64,000 nt of DNA, from positions 16,255,962 to 16,319,961 of the forward strand of contig NC_087074.1 in the NCBI RefSeq assembly GCF_026151205.1. The letters are read 5' to 3'. This DNA comes from Bolinopsis microptera. Its lineage: Eukaryota; Ctenophora; Tentaculata; Lobata; Bolinopsidae. Under the pieces are notes generated by a model. That model had not been told where the DNA came from. It saw only the letters and a program-made list of their open reading frames with translations, and made no database searches. Positions 24,401 to 33,995 of this stretch are shown in pieces; position 1 is the stretch's first letter; each line of letters opens with the position of its first letter. The translations under genes were made by a program, and so were the position numbers.

Positions 24401-27042
24401 ATGATCTTGCCAAAGGCGTAGATATAGCGCGCATATGCCTACCGTATGATCAGCTGTTTGTCGAGACCTCAAAAAGAAATAACAGTCAACCAAATCTGAC
24501 TGAGAAAAACTCGACTACATAGAGCAACTGCAAGGGTGGTGTCTAATTGGTGCGCGTTGGTAGTAATGAAGTTTTGACACATGTCCCTAAAGCGATTTCA
24601 TTTAATGAAGTTTTGATCGAAAGCAAGTCGACCACAAAGAATTACTTAACTCAGGCATGAAGCAATTCGTAACTCAAACTGAGAAATATGCCCGCACGTG
24701 CCACGTTTGTATACTGACCAGTCCACCACAAATGAACACATAAAAGGTGATCTGAAATTGAAACTAGTTTGATTTGCAATCTCTCGGTTCAACAGAAATG
24801 GCGGTCTCGTGATATAAGTTGTTCCGTGCAAAGCACAATTGAACTGCTTCCCGAATCCAACTATAATGAAGTATTTAAACTTGGTCCGTAGTCTTCGTGG
24901 AATTTAGATAGATCTTTATAATTCAATTCGTGGTGGTCCCGTGACCTGTCAAAATGGGTTAGACGGGTTCCTGCTAGTAGACTTGAACCTGTCGACAATA
25001 TTTCAGGAATTATTCCCGCAAGAAATTATATTCCTTATATTCCTTACATTTTATAAAATTCCGATATTCTTCAAAGGTTGAAAAATTCCGAATCTTATGG
25101 TTAAGTAAGAATTTTCATTGTGTCTTATCGAAAGTGAATGAGAGAAACATTTGTGACAATTCTATTTACTGGTCCTCTTATTTGTAAAGCTATCCTCAAT
25201 ACATTCAATGACAAAGTGTGATAACCGTTAAAACAGGGGTCGAATTCACAAAAATAACGTAAACCGTTGATTTAAAGCAATCGCCGCTCCTGTCTCTTGA
25301 TTGCTGATGATGATCAGGAACGCATGACGTATAAATATCATCACGACGATTATTGGTCACTCGAAATCGACCCGTTAAGAATGCAATGTAAGTGCGATGG
25401 TTTTTTTTGTGCATTTGTTACCTGTTACTAATTAATCCACAGGATCAAAATGTTTATTGTATCGATAAAAATGGATTTTAAGGCATAAGGGAGCATTGTT
25501 GAGTTCTGAAACCAAGTTTAATCGATTTCTCGTGCAATTTTAGGTCAGGAGTGGTCATCAAAATAAATTTTGAACTAAGTCGATATTTTGGTAAATTTCT
25601 ATATAGCTTTCTGTCAGAAAATAAATCTTCATTCTATTAGGGGTAATTGGATGTAACTACAGTACAGCTGTACTTACACCCACTTTCACAAGCATGCAAG
25701 CTCACCTGGTCCAAAGAGCGGGAAACGGAGAACGAGCTCTGGTGACGTCATAGTCACGTGACCTCAGGCTCATAATCACGTGACCTCAGACCCAATCAAT
25801 TGGGTTCTGGCCTGTTCAGCCCCCTGTCACCCGATCTTGAGGTGACGTACGACAACTCGTTAACCCAATCGATGTCTGGAGGGCTGCAAATTTTCACATG
25901 CCAAACTCACAACGGTTTTTCGGAGTTGTGCAAGATGACGACACATAGAGGCCGCAGAATTATGAGGACTACCAGATCCTGGTGGAACCTAAGCGATCCA
26001 TGATATCACGACAGGCCCTAATTAGAACTGTAGCTTCTCAGATGACCGAGATATGAAGCATAACGAGTTTATTCATTACGTGTGATCAGGTGATTGGTTT
26101 ACCTAATCACGTGATTAGGTGAACCCGTTAACCACCCCGTTAAACATTATGGGAATTGTTAAGGGTGCCCAATTAAGGTGTCGTGTCACGGTGTCACATA
26201 ATCACCCAATCAATTTTGTTAACGAGATACAGAAAATGCTTGATAACTTCGTCATTTCTAATCTGTTTTGCCTCATCTTTTCAGATCATATGCAACATTA
26301 AATACTCTACCGTCTCTGAAAAAAATTAGGCGTTCAGCATGTTCAGAGAAAACAGTATCATATAGGTGTTTTAATATTGAATGGGCGTGGTCTAAAATAT
26401 TCGAATTTTCAAATTTTGACGACGGAATCCTCGAACCAGTAAGTACAGTATGCCATCTGCAAAGCAACAGCTCTCAAATATAAAACATGGTGGAGCTATT
26501 AATAATGCCAACGTATGCCCACTGACTTTTGGCCCACCCTGTATATTATTGCTTAGGTGCCTTTTTTGATAGAAGCACCTGATGAAATTTTTTCAATTTC
26601 TTTTCCAGTGTTCACTACTTCGGTCACTTGGTATGTCGTCAAGATGTATAGTTCACATTAATTTCCTACAATTCTCTTTTATTAAACATACACAATTAAC
26701 TCATGGGGTATCCAGATCCCAATATCAAGTGATGATGATATGTTATTAATTTTTAAGAATCTGAAAATTTTCATTGTGTTTGTTTTTGTGTTTGTATCGT
26801 TTGATTGTGTGACTTATATCTGTATGTATATATATAATGAAATTAAAATTTTTGTATTTTATTTTTTCTTATCTCAACTTGATGTTAAATGGCAAGTGGC
26901 CTCACTTCTTCGTATTTTGCCATGAGAATATTTTTACCTAAATTATAAACCCCAATTATAAACCCCAGGGTCAATCGGTACGGAGTCAGGGACGAGCTCA
27001 AACGATGATGAGAGTGTCGTGGAACAAGAATCCTACGTTTGA
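15443..27042 (+). CDS. Gene B: DH-PH-RA-RhoGAP protein (ARHGAP20-like GEF-GAP), 15 exons
   Basis: Exons: 15443-15467, 15604-15709, 17255-17345, 17461-17506, 17673-17748, 18004-18103, 18302-18739, 18957-19040, 19192-20673, 20800-21114, 21301-21555, 21694-21978, 22254-22343, 22482-22644 and 26969-27042. All phases agree, giving 1209 aa. The DH domain (residues 9-170) has canonical TERKY and LPIERLKCY motifs. PH is about 323-430, RA-like about 440-525 and RhoGAP about 600-805. Arginine finger GIFRKPGS (AGA 20146-20148), Lys/Arg of LLKNYFRS and catalytic Asn of NLMTADNLS (AAT 20485-20487) are all present, so GAP activity is plausible. Residues 810-1209 are a Ser/Lys/Arg/Pro-rich, probably disordered tail with repeated PSPV motifs, ending ESYV, a class I PDZ ligand. 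Exons 3-6 match gene A in length to the base (91, 46, 76, 100). The last intron contains a 3.86-kb transposon. Exon 12 was placed by frame and splice signals and is the least certain. Confidence 0.88.
16531..16596. repeat. Three 22-bp repeats, each with a perfect CRE palindrome
   Basis: Unit GTGATGACGTCACCATTTTC plus TA, three consecutive identical copies in intron 2 of gene B. Each contains TGACGTCA, the CREB/ATF consensus, so the sites are 22 bp apart, about two helical turns. It could act as an intronic enhancer; that is inference. Confidence 0.85.
22951..23490 (+). repeat. Left 540-bp inverted arm
   Basis: It begins AGGGCCTGTCGTGATATCAT and ends TATGCCTTAA. It is the near-perfect reverse complement of 25478-26019. 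A 67-codon frame (MGSGLFSPL...) is open in both arms only because the arms are copies of each other, so I do not call it a gene. Confidence 0.92.
24121..24256 (+). repeat. 136-bp direct repeat, copy 1
   Basis: Almost identical to 25061-25196. It runs from CCGATATTCTTCAACGG to GTAAAGCTATCCT. Copy 1 leads directly into the exon-like segment at 24250-24352, and contains what looks like the polypyrimidine tract and AG acceptor before it. Confidence 0.93.
24250..24352 (+). pseudogene. Captured exon resembling a PITPNM/RdgB-type (DDHD-region) protein
   Basis: After an AG acceptor (24248-24249), the frame reads YPEALRSFPSLILPALLHSS and then YWENYDVAAFVVQQ, ending at a perfect donor GTAAGT (24353). 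The YPEAL...SYWE..DV.AF...Q pattern resembles, from memory of the family, the DDHD region of membrane-associated phosphatidylinositol transfer proteins (PITPNM/RdgB). No neighbouring exon of such a gene is visible in the window. The segment sits between the transposon arms, so it is best read as a gene fragment picked up by the element. Homology is judged by eye. Confidence 0.5.
25061..25196 (+). repeat. 136-bp direct repeat, copy 2
   Basis: Second copy of the 24121-24256 sequence in the same orientation. It ends after the same TATCCT but then continues into unrelated sequence, so it stops 7 bases into the exon-like segment. The pair encloses about 0.8 kb. Confidence 0.93.
25478..26019 (-). 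repeat. Right 542-bp inverted arm
   Basis: Reverse complement of 22951-23490, with only scattered substitutions and small indels. The near identity means that the insertion, or arm-to-arm gene conversion, is recent. Confidence 0.92.
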
Positions 27043-28508
27043 CCCGTCTGCGAAAGTCTCACAAATGTGCGAATCTCAGCTTCATTCTCATTTCTTTACA
27101 CTTATGCATTAGCTAGAAGCGTTATTGGGTCAACTAATGTGCATGCATCAAACTTGGAAAATAATTTTTCAACGTCAAGAAACCGCGAGGATTCTAAATA
27201 TTCTGCCGATGAATAACTGCAAGAAAGGATAGCGTTTAGGTCACTGATCCAGCCTTGGTGTATAGAAACTGATCAATTTTAAGAACTACCACGCCACCAG
27301 TCACCACTATTGACACCGGCAAGACCACTAATGACTAACTTATTACCTCGTACTGATGACCAAGATTATTGTTAATTACTTAATGGCGGTATAAACTAAA
27401 ACTTACTGGAGTGTGGATTTATATTGACATTGTATTATATTTATAGATAAGTAACATTTTTATTTTTATACTTTTCGTGACTAAACGATGATGACTACTC
27501 AAATTATTTTGATTTTATATTCAACGGAAATTTTCTATTCTAATCTGTTGTTCGTAACATGGTATGTTCTGAATGTTAATTGATGAAGACCCCGACCCCC
27601 CCCCCCCCCCCGGCCCCCGGCCCTCTTAACCATGTATTATAAACTATTTACCCTTGAGATTTATATTGTTTTGATACTAATGCCGTGCTGAGGACATCAG
27701 CCTTGGAGGTGTTCCCAAAGTGACGTCATTCGAGAACGCTCTTTTTACAAAATTAACCTTGAAAATGAGTGATTAAACTACAAATTATTTTTGATAATAA
27801 CTTTCAGGACAGGAAATAAAACGATTCTAAACAAACAAGCGCTTGATTTGATGAAATATAGTTTTAGTTTCACCGGCTCATTCTAGGCCATAATATTTCT
27901 TCTGTTCTTTATTTGATCTCTCATATTTTGCGACGTAATATTAATGAAACGTTTTGTGATACTGATACTGTAAAATATTCAAGGCTGGTTTTCATTTTAT
28001 TAAGTTATTCCATTTCTTAACCATGTAAGACGATTAACTTAACGCTAATTATGCTTTAAGTTAACTAATATAACAACCTTTGCATAACTTAAAATAAGTT
28101 TTTGGAATTGGAAATTATTATTTAGTGCAACTGTGGGATCACTGCTTGGTCCTAAAAGTATTATGCTAAATGTTTAAACTGTATATAATTATGTTGTCCA
28201 CTTACTTGTTACTTGATCCCTTGTTTTGAAAATAATTGCAGACGATTCTAGAAATTTTAATATCATCAGATTGGTTTATATTGTAGTCCGAATTTTTATT
28301 CTTACGACAATTATGATTTAAATATACTCATAGTATTTGTTATATACGTTTGTAAATTACTAATTGAATTTAACTACTACGAAATGACTATCAATGTCTC
28401 CTTGAGTTTAACTTTAAAATATATGAGAGAATTGTGAAAATTCAATGAATTATATTTCATGCCTATCGATTATCGAACCTTTTCTAGTTATTTTTATTTA
28501 TAGGCTAG
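27043..28508. other. 3' flank of gene B, no further gene seen
   Basis: Contains the gene B 3' untranslated region. An AATAAA is present near 27815. A C-rich tract lies at about 27590-27620. The remainder is AT-rich with no supported exon on either strand. Confidence 0.45.
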
Positions 28509-28532
28509 ATTTGACCAAAACCCATACTTACT

Positions 28533-31500
28533 TTACTTTGGGCGATCCTCAATCGAAATCCCATTCACTGTCTGCCTCCACACGTCTCGATCGCACATAA
28601 CAGTTCGAAGGTCGTCTAACTGGAGCCCAGTGTCACGAGCTACTACGTCCAGGAAGGTGAGTGGTCTCCTTCCACGGCCGGATTGGGCAAGTCGCCAGGG
28701 GAGGATAGTGGAGATAACTTGGTCAGAAGCTCTCATGCAATGCCCAGCAAATCTGGAACGCCTCGACGCAACCACTGAGGCAATAGATGGAAGGTTGCCA
28801 TAGATCTGATTGAGGGTTGGATGTTTCTTCCACGAGATGTTCTTGGCCTTCATTAAAAGACGGGTGTAGCATCCGTTGAGGCGCTTCTCAAGCTGCTTGT
28901 TTATGGTCCATGTCTCTGATCCATAGAGCAATACTGGTTCTACACAGGCTCTAAAGAACTTGACTTTCAGTTGTTCGGAAATGCCAGAGGACCAGACTTT
29001 TTGCAGTTTAATACAGGCTGACCAGGCCATTCCTTTCCTTGTGTTGAAATCCTTTCTACTGTCCGCAATGAAAGAGCCGAGGTATTTAAAGTCATCAACC
29101 TGTTTAATCTGGCGGCCTGAGATGGAATGTAAGTCGACAGTGTCAGGGATGTTGATGGTCATGAACTCGGTCTTAGAAGCATTCATAGCAAGACCAACTT
29201 GTGCGGCTGCATTTTCAAGGTCTGTCAGCAGAAGTTGGACTTGCTCTATGGTGTCTGACATTAAGGCCAAATCATCAGCAAAGTCAAGGTCTGTGATTTT
29301 GATCGCAGGCACTCTTCGACTTTTCCTAGGCACGATGGTAAGACCGAATTCTTCACCCATGCAGCTTCTGAGGACATAGTCAAGGACGATGATGAAGAGA
29401 AAGGGTGCTAGAGTGTCCCCTTGGAGAACTCCAATAAGTGTCCTAAAAAAGTCAGTAAGGCCGTCGATGGTCTGGACACGAGAGAACGATGAGTCATATA
29501 GAAGCCTGATAGCATCTACAAGTGGAGCAGGAATACCGTAGAGGGAGAGGATGTGGAAAAGGGCATCCCGGTTAATGCTGTCGAACGCTTTCGAAAAATC
29601 GACAAACACAATTGCGGCTGAGCGATTTCCGATCTTGCATTCCTCGAGTATACGACGTAGGGCAAGGACCTGTGGGAGTGTGGATCTTCCTCTACGGAAA
29701 CCATTTTGGTTTGGACGCAAGAGGGGATCAATGAATGGGTAGATCCGGTTGAGGATGAGCTTGTTAAAAACTTTCGCTGCAACCGGTGCCAGTGAAATGC
29801 CACGGTAGTTTCCTGGATTAGTAAGATCACCTTTTTTGGGGATAGGAATGATAGAGGCCGTTTTCCAGGCTTGAGGGATCACACCATCCATGAGTGCTTT
29901 GTTACAGAATCCGAGGAGGTTTTCACGTAGCTGGGGAAGCTTCCAGACTGAGGGAGGGATGCTATCTAGACCGGGTGACTTGGAGGACTTGGCGGACTTC
30001 AGAACCGTGTCGAGTTCTGACATGCTGAAGGATGAACAGCTGATGGGCAGGGTGTCAGAGACTCGCTGGTTGAAGAAGGGGAGGGTGAGGTCCGGCGGAG
30101 GCTGTTCTGTGCCTAGAAGGGACTTGAAGTGCTCGAACCAGATGTTGAGCCGTTCTTCGGTAGTGCCTCCTGGCACTTTGCAGTATGGCACAGTGTCGGA
30201 AGATGTTAGTTGCCTGATGATGTGCCAGGAACTGCGATGCCTGTGCTCAGGGTTAGTTTTCTCCAGCCGGTCAGTCTGTTGTCGAATGTGCTGTGAAGTA
30301 GCAGCATTATAGGCTTCGTCCAGTTGCTTCTTTGCGTCTTCAAGCTTTTCCTTGGACGAAAAAGAGGGGGAAATCCTGTGACTCAGGGACGCATCCTTTA
30401 GGATATTGCGATGGTGTGCAATATTAGGATCGTTGTAAGGATTTTCCCGTTTCCTCTTCCTCTTTTTTGGCAGCACCTTAAGTGCTGTGCTTGTAACGCT
30501 TTTAACGAGCAGGTCGTAGTCGGACTCGAGCTCTGCTTCCTCTAGGAGTGCACTGTATCTGTTTTTCACTTCCACTGCATACTGGTGTTTCATGATGGAA
30601 TCGTGGATCAGTGGAGTCCAGTCAATGCTCCTAAGAGGGTCCCGTGCTGGAGTTTTGTTGACTCTGTAGCTGGCTTGAACAAAACATGTTACAATCCGGT
30701 GATCTGAACCGACAGTTTGCATGATGTTGTACGCTTGACAGTTCTTCACACTGTTTGCCCACTTCTTACGCCAGAGTACAAAGTCAATTTGATGCTTTGC
30801 TCTTTTGGGGTCTTCATAGGTCCAAATTTTATTAGCCGGTTTCTGGAAACAGCGGTTAGCAACTATCAGCTGGTGTTGGTCTACCAGATCCAGTAGTCGT
30901 TCACCGTTGTCGTTGGTTGACTGATGGTATGTGAAACCGTAGCTATTACTGAGCTTCGCGTTGAAATCACCGCACACTGCTAGCATGTTGTGAGGAGGCA
31001 CCTTAGAGATGATCCTGGTTAGAGCGTTGTAGAATGCAGTTTTATCTTCAATATCACTGCAGTTAGTAGGAGCATAACATGAGAGGACTGTGAGGCGAGG
31101 ATTCCCGTTTACATGGAGCAAGATGATTCTGCTATTAACTTTCTCTACAGATAGGAGAGATTTCTGAATTCTAGGAGATAAAAGAAACCCAACACCACCA
31201 ACTGAAGCATTAACTGAATTCTTCGTAGCAGAAGCAGTGATAAGCTGATATGATAAGATGTTTTCAATTCTTAGGGATTCTTTGTGGTGTTGGCGATGCT
31301 CTTGCAAGGAGATAACATCATTATGATGCAGGAAGGCTGAGTGAGCTAACTCCTGTTTACGTGATACAGGGTTGAGAGTCCTACAGTTGAAGGTGCTAAC
31401 CTGAAAAGGGGTTTTCCTACGAACTAAAAGGGTAGTAACAGGGTTGCTGCAACTATCAGGACCCACCCCTCCCGGGGGTTTTAGGGAGGGCCCGTCATAC

Positions 31501-31565
31501 AGGGAGCTAGCTGCCACTGAGTAGTTAGGGGCTTGAACCCTAGTGCTGTTATCGTGTGTCATCAT
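28533..31565 (-). CDS. Endonuclease-reverse transcriptase polyprotein of an RTE-like LINE, 1010 aa, intact
   Basis: The N-terminal half is an APE-type endonuclease: STFNCRTLN (Asn), ISLQEHR (catalytic Glu), CYAPTN, GDFNAKLS (Asp/Asn), QIDFVLW and GSDHRIV (Asp-His) occur in the expected order, residues about 57-290. The second half is a reverse transcriptase: YRGISLAPVAAKVFNKLI, QNGFRRGRST, VFVDFSKAFDSINR, GVLQGDTLAPFLF and the active-site FADDLALMS, followed by KYLGSFI and the tail motifs ETWTINKQL and FAGHCMRA. One ORF of about 1000 aa, no separate ORF1 visible and a very short 3' UTR all fit RTE-type elements. The frame has no stop or shift, so the copy could be young or active. The clade is assigned by general resemblance. 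Confidence 0.92.
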   Translation of the reverse strand: MMTHDNSTRVQAPNYSVAASSLYDGPSLKPPGGVGPDSCSNPVTTLLVRRKTPFQVSTFNCRTLNPVSRKQELAHSAFLHHNDVISLQEHRQHHKESLRIENILSYQLITASATKNSVNASVGGVGFLLSPRIQKSLLSVEKVNSRIILLHVNGNPRLTVLSCYAPTNCSDIEDKTAFYNALTRIISKVPPHNMLAVCGDFNAKLSNSYGFTYHQSTNDNGERLLDLVDQHQLIVANRCFQKPANKIWTYEDPKRAKHQIDFVLWRKKWANSVKNCQAYNIMQTVGSDHRIVTCFVQASYRVNKTPARDPLRSIDWTPLIHDSIMKHQYAVEVKNRYSALLEEAELESDYDLLVKSVTSTALKVLPKKRKRKRENPYNDPNIAHHRNILKDASLSHRISPSFSSKEKLEDAKKQLDEAYNAATSQHIRQQTDRLEKTNPEHRHRSSWHIIRQLTSSDTVPYCKVPGGTTEERLNIWFEHFKSLLGTEQPPPDLTLPFFNQRVSDTLPISCSSFSMSELDTVLKSAKSSKSPGLDSIPPSVWKLPQLRENLLGFCNKALMDGVIPQAWKTASIIPIPKKGDLTNPGNYRGISLAPVAAKVFNKLILNRIYPFIDPLLRPNQNGFRRGRSTLPQVLALRRILEECKIGNRSAAIVFVDFSKAFDSINRDALFHILSLYGIPAPLVDAIRLLYDSSFSRVQTIDGLTDFFRTLIGVLQGDTLAPFLFIIVLDYVLRSCMGEEFGLTIVPRKSRRVPAIKITDLDFADDLALMSDTIEQVQLLLTDLENAAAQVGLAMNASKTEFMTINIPDTVDLHSISGRQIKQVDDFKYLGSFIADSRKDFNTRKGMAWSACIKLQKVWSSGISEQLKVKFFRACVEPVLLYGSETWTINKQLEKRLNGCYTRLLMKAKNISWKKHPTLNQIYGNLPSIASVVASRRSRFAGHCMRASDQVISTILPWRLAQSGRGRRPLTFLDVVARDTGLQLDDLRTVMCDRDVWRQTVNGISIEDRPK

Positions 31566-31923
31566 AAAAGTGAGGGGGGATTTTGTCTAATGGCTAGACA
31601 TTGTTCCAGGCACGGCGCCACTGCAACCTGGATGTGACACTATAATCCAATACCCTCATCAGTAGGTACAATCACGGGTGCAGGTCTTCATAAACCCGGC
31701 TTGTTTTTCGAGGTATGTGCTCCTCTAGATCCGCCGTGTTTAGTTGACCCAGACAGTCGGATTCTTCAATGACATGCCGGTCTAGCAGGGTCACCTCGTG
31801 CAGGATGTGGCTCTTCACCACGCACGGACGGTCTAAGCTCGATCTAGAGTCTAGACCGAGCCCTGGCCCATATTACAGGACCTTGAAACGGATCAGTTCA
31901 AAATGAAACTGAACATGACCCTC

Positions 31924-32062
31924 CCCATAATCATGGGTAGAGTGGACCGCTGCCAGTGTCTCTCTTTCCCAAACAAAAGGAAATGATATTAATTTGATTG
32001 ACCGTTCTCAAATGCAAAATGATACCGAGAATGAAATCGGTCGCTCGCTTTTCCCATTCATT
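31924..32062. repeat. 5'-leader segment of the RTE, inverted partner of 32257-32395
   Basis: About 139 bp starting CCCATAATCATGGGTAGAGT. It is nearly the exact reverse complement of 32257-32395. On the minus strand it lies in the leader before the polyprotein start. Confidence 0.9.
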
Positions 32063-32256
32063 CACGGCTTTCGAATTGTAATAAGTTTCGATTGATTACA
32101 TCAATCAGATGCTGTAAAAATCTCTTTGGGTTGCGTTCGGGTCGATACCTAGTATTTCGGGGTAAGGGTGGTAGTTACTACTGCTGAAGTTTATTGAATC
32201 TTTATTGCCGAGTACAGCTGCCTTTGGGTAGTTTTTCATAGTCTATTACAATTGTA

Positions 32257-32407
32257 AATGAATGGGAAAAGCGAGCGACCGATTTCATTCTCGGTATCAT
32301 TTTGCATTTGAGAACGGTCAATCAAATTAATATCATTTCCTTTTGTTTGGGAAAGAGAGACACTGGCAGCGGTCCACTCTACCCATGATTATGGGTTTTG
32401 GTCAAAT
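32257..32407 (+). mobile_element. Deletion derivative of the RTE: 5' leader fused to the 3' tail
   Basis: In + orientation this repeats the RTE leader up to CTACCCATGATTATGGG and then passes straight into the RTE 3'-terminal TTTTGGTCAAAT, skipping the whole coding region. The junction is at the shared word ATTATGGG. It looks like a small SINE-like derivative of the neighbouring LINE in head-to-head orientation. Homology to the leader seems to extend weakly upstream to about 32240. Confidence 0.65.
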
Positions 32408-33644
32408 ATCATCTATTTTTGATTATAATGTCAGGGTACTTTATAAAGTCGAAATATAAACTGATATCTTCATTAATAAGGAGGAAGTTTCAACGATTTC
32501 GAAATTTTTCCTTTAAAAACATTTCCTTGTGTTTAGGTAAGCATATCGGTCGATCACTGACTGAATATGCCACTTAATACTCATTCAAGTTGGCATTAAA
32601 TTCATATATAATGACATTAAACTGTCGTGGCAAAGCAGAATTTGTTGGAAATCACGAATGAGCAAAATTCTCACCTTTCGCGCGTGCAAACTTTGAGCGG
32701 ACGTTGCGTGCGCATTCAATATTGAATCGCCGTAAATTTTTGCATGTAATTGTTTTATATATAGTTTGATAAGCATGCAAAGTTTCAAAGTATTTCAAGA
32801 AGAATTGTAATCACAACGGCACTCTAAAGTTGACAGAAAATGACGAAAACAGCAATTTTCAGTGATTTTAGCAATTTTCTATCAATTTGGGCGTGTCCCC
32901 ACGTGTGCAACTTTTCTATTTTCAACTTTAAAACTAGCCTAATGCACAATTTATACCTATAGGAAGCAGAAATGAGCTCCACATCCCAAGGCATGGCCCA
33001 ACACCAGAGAATACTAAATCGCAAAATTGACGTTTTTATAAAATAATTCTTCAAAAAAGCACAAACTTCAATGACGAATATCTTTATGAAGGAGCAAGCT
33101 AGAAAAACTTTCCGGTAGATTTTCAGAATGCTTGAACAATTATCTAAGATGAAAATTTCCTCAGATTTTGAATACAATTACTTTTTAATGGTGTAAAATC
33201 ATTTTTAAAAGTTATTACTTTGTCAAAAATCAAGTTTTAAAAACGGTTAACTTGATGACGTCATCAAAGGGTGTTCATGACGTCAAATAATTTGTTTGTA
33301 CAATGTAAACTAAAGTGTAAACAATTATTTTCAAGACCTGTGGTCGGAAATGGCTGTATCTTTTATACTTTTGAATCTATGGACAATTAAATACAGGCTA
33401 CAATTGACTGGCAAAGCGTCTATCCCTGAATATGTATATATGTATATATCACGACAATCTGTCATAAAACAGGGGTTCTAGAAAACCCACTTCCCGATGT
33501 TCCTGAAACCTGAAACTTTTTTTGCAGTCGATTTGGTCAACGTCTAGACGCCCTGAAAAATTTCAGATCTCTAACTTAATTTTAACATGGTTTTTAAGGC
33601 ACCTGAATATGGCGATTTTGGGTTTTTTACCGAATTTCGTATAA
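32408..33644. other. Unassigned intergenic DNA
   Basis: AT-rich with no supported exon on either strand. The short minus-strand frames at 32585-32788 and 32824-33177 have no recognisable domain. Confidence 0.45.
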
Positions 33645-33995
33645 CAGTGCTGGCGAGTATTTTATGCAAATTTCTTAAAAATCTCAACATAACTATTTTT
33701 TATTCCTGTCATCTTTGACATCAAATTAGAATGTTTTGAACTAAAATAAATCTGCTGAACGACTTCCGATGAGTCTTAATGTCTGAAAAACTCCTGCCGG
33801 AGGCGGCGGCCTTCGGCCGGAGTGCACGCTTCGCGTGCACGTGCACGAAAGAGGCTTGTAAAACGTGTACCAAAGAGGGTATAATAGTAAAGGGGGTATA
33901 ATAGTAAAGGGGGTATAATAGTAAAGGGGGTATAATAGTAAATGGGGTACATAGTATACCCACAATAAATGCAACGGTCGTGCTTGCCAGCACTG
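33645..33995. mobile_element. hAT-type MITE, about 350 bp
   Basis: The ends are CAGTGCTGGC at 33645 and its inverse GCCAGCACTG ending 33995, the form typical of hAT termini. Inside are a GC-rich palindromic stretch (GGCGGCCTTCGGCC; GTGCACGCTTCGCGTGCAC, about 33802-33840) and the tandem repeat listed next. An 8-bp target duplication could not be confirmed. No transposase is encoded. Confidence 0.6.
33874..33941. repeat. 17-bp tandem repeat, 4 copies
   Basis: Unit AGGGGGTATAATAGTAA, four copies inside the hAT-like element. The first copy differs by one base. Confidence 0.88.

Larger units (their letters stand above)
22684..26543. mobile_element. 3.86-kb long-armed Tc1/mariner-like non-autonomous element in the last intron of gene B
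   Basis: The element starts CAGGGTGGGCCAAAAGTCAG (from 22686) and ends with the exact inverse (to 26541), with about 36 bp of terminal match. Both ends are bordered by TA (22684-22685 and 26542-26543), the duplication typical of Tc1/mariner insertions. The arms continue inward with gaps: ACTGGTTCGAGGA recurs inverted at about 22785 and 26428, and 540-bp near-identical arms lie further in. I see no transposase frame, so it is non-autonomous. It sits between exons 14 and 15 of gene B, whose splice sites are intact on both sides. Confidence 0.8.
28509..32407 (-). mobile_element. RTE-like non-LTR retrotransposon, apparently complete, with head-to-head derivative
   Basis: The element contains one long frame (28533-31565), a very short 3' untranslated tail of about 24 bp (an RTE-clade habit) and a 5' leader. 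Its 3' end, read on the minus strand, is ATGGGTTTTGGTCAAAT (28525 down to 28509). The same 17 bp occurs in + orientation at 32391-32407, which ends a short inverted derivative. A target-site duplication was not clear. Confidence 0.75.

Noticed and set aside
22967-26003. Two 67-codon MGSGLFSPL... frames, one on each strand
   Set aside because: They are the same sequence in the two inverted transposon arms, without domain or splice context.
28960-30312. Plus-strand frames opposite the RTE polyprotein
   Set aside because: They are shadows of the strong minus-strand coding sequence.
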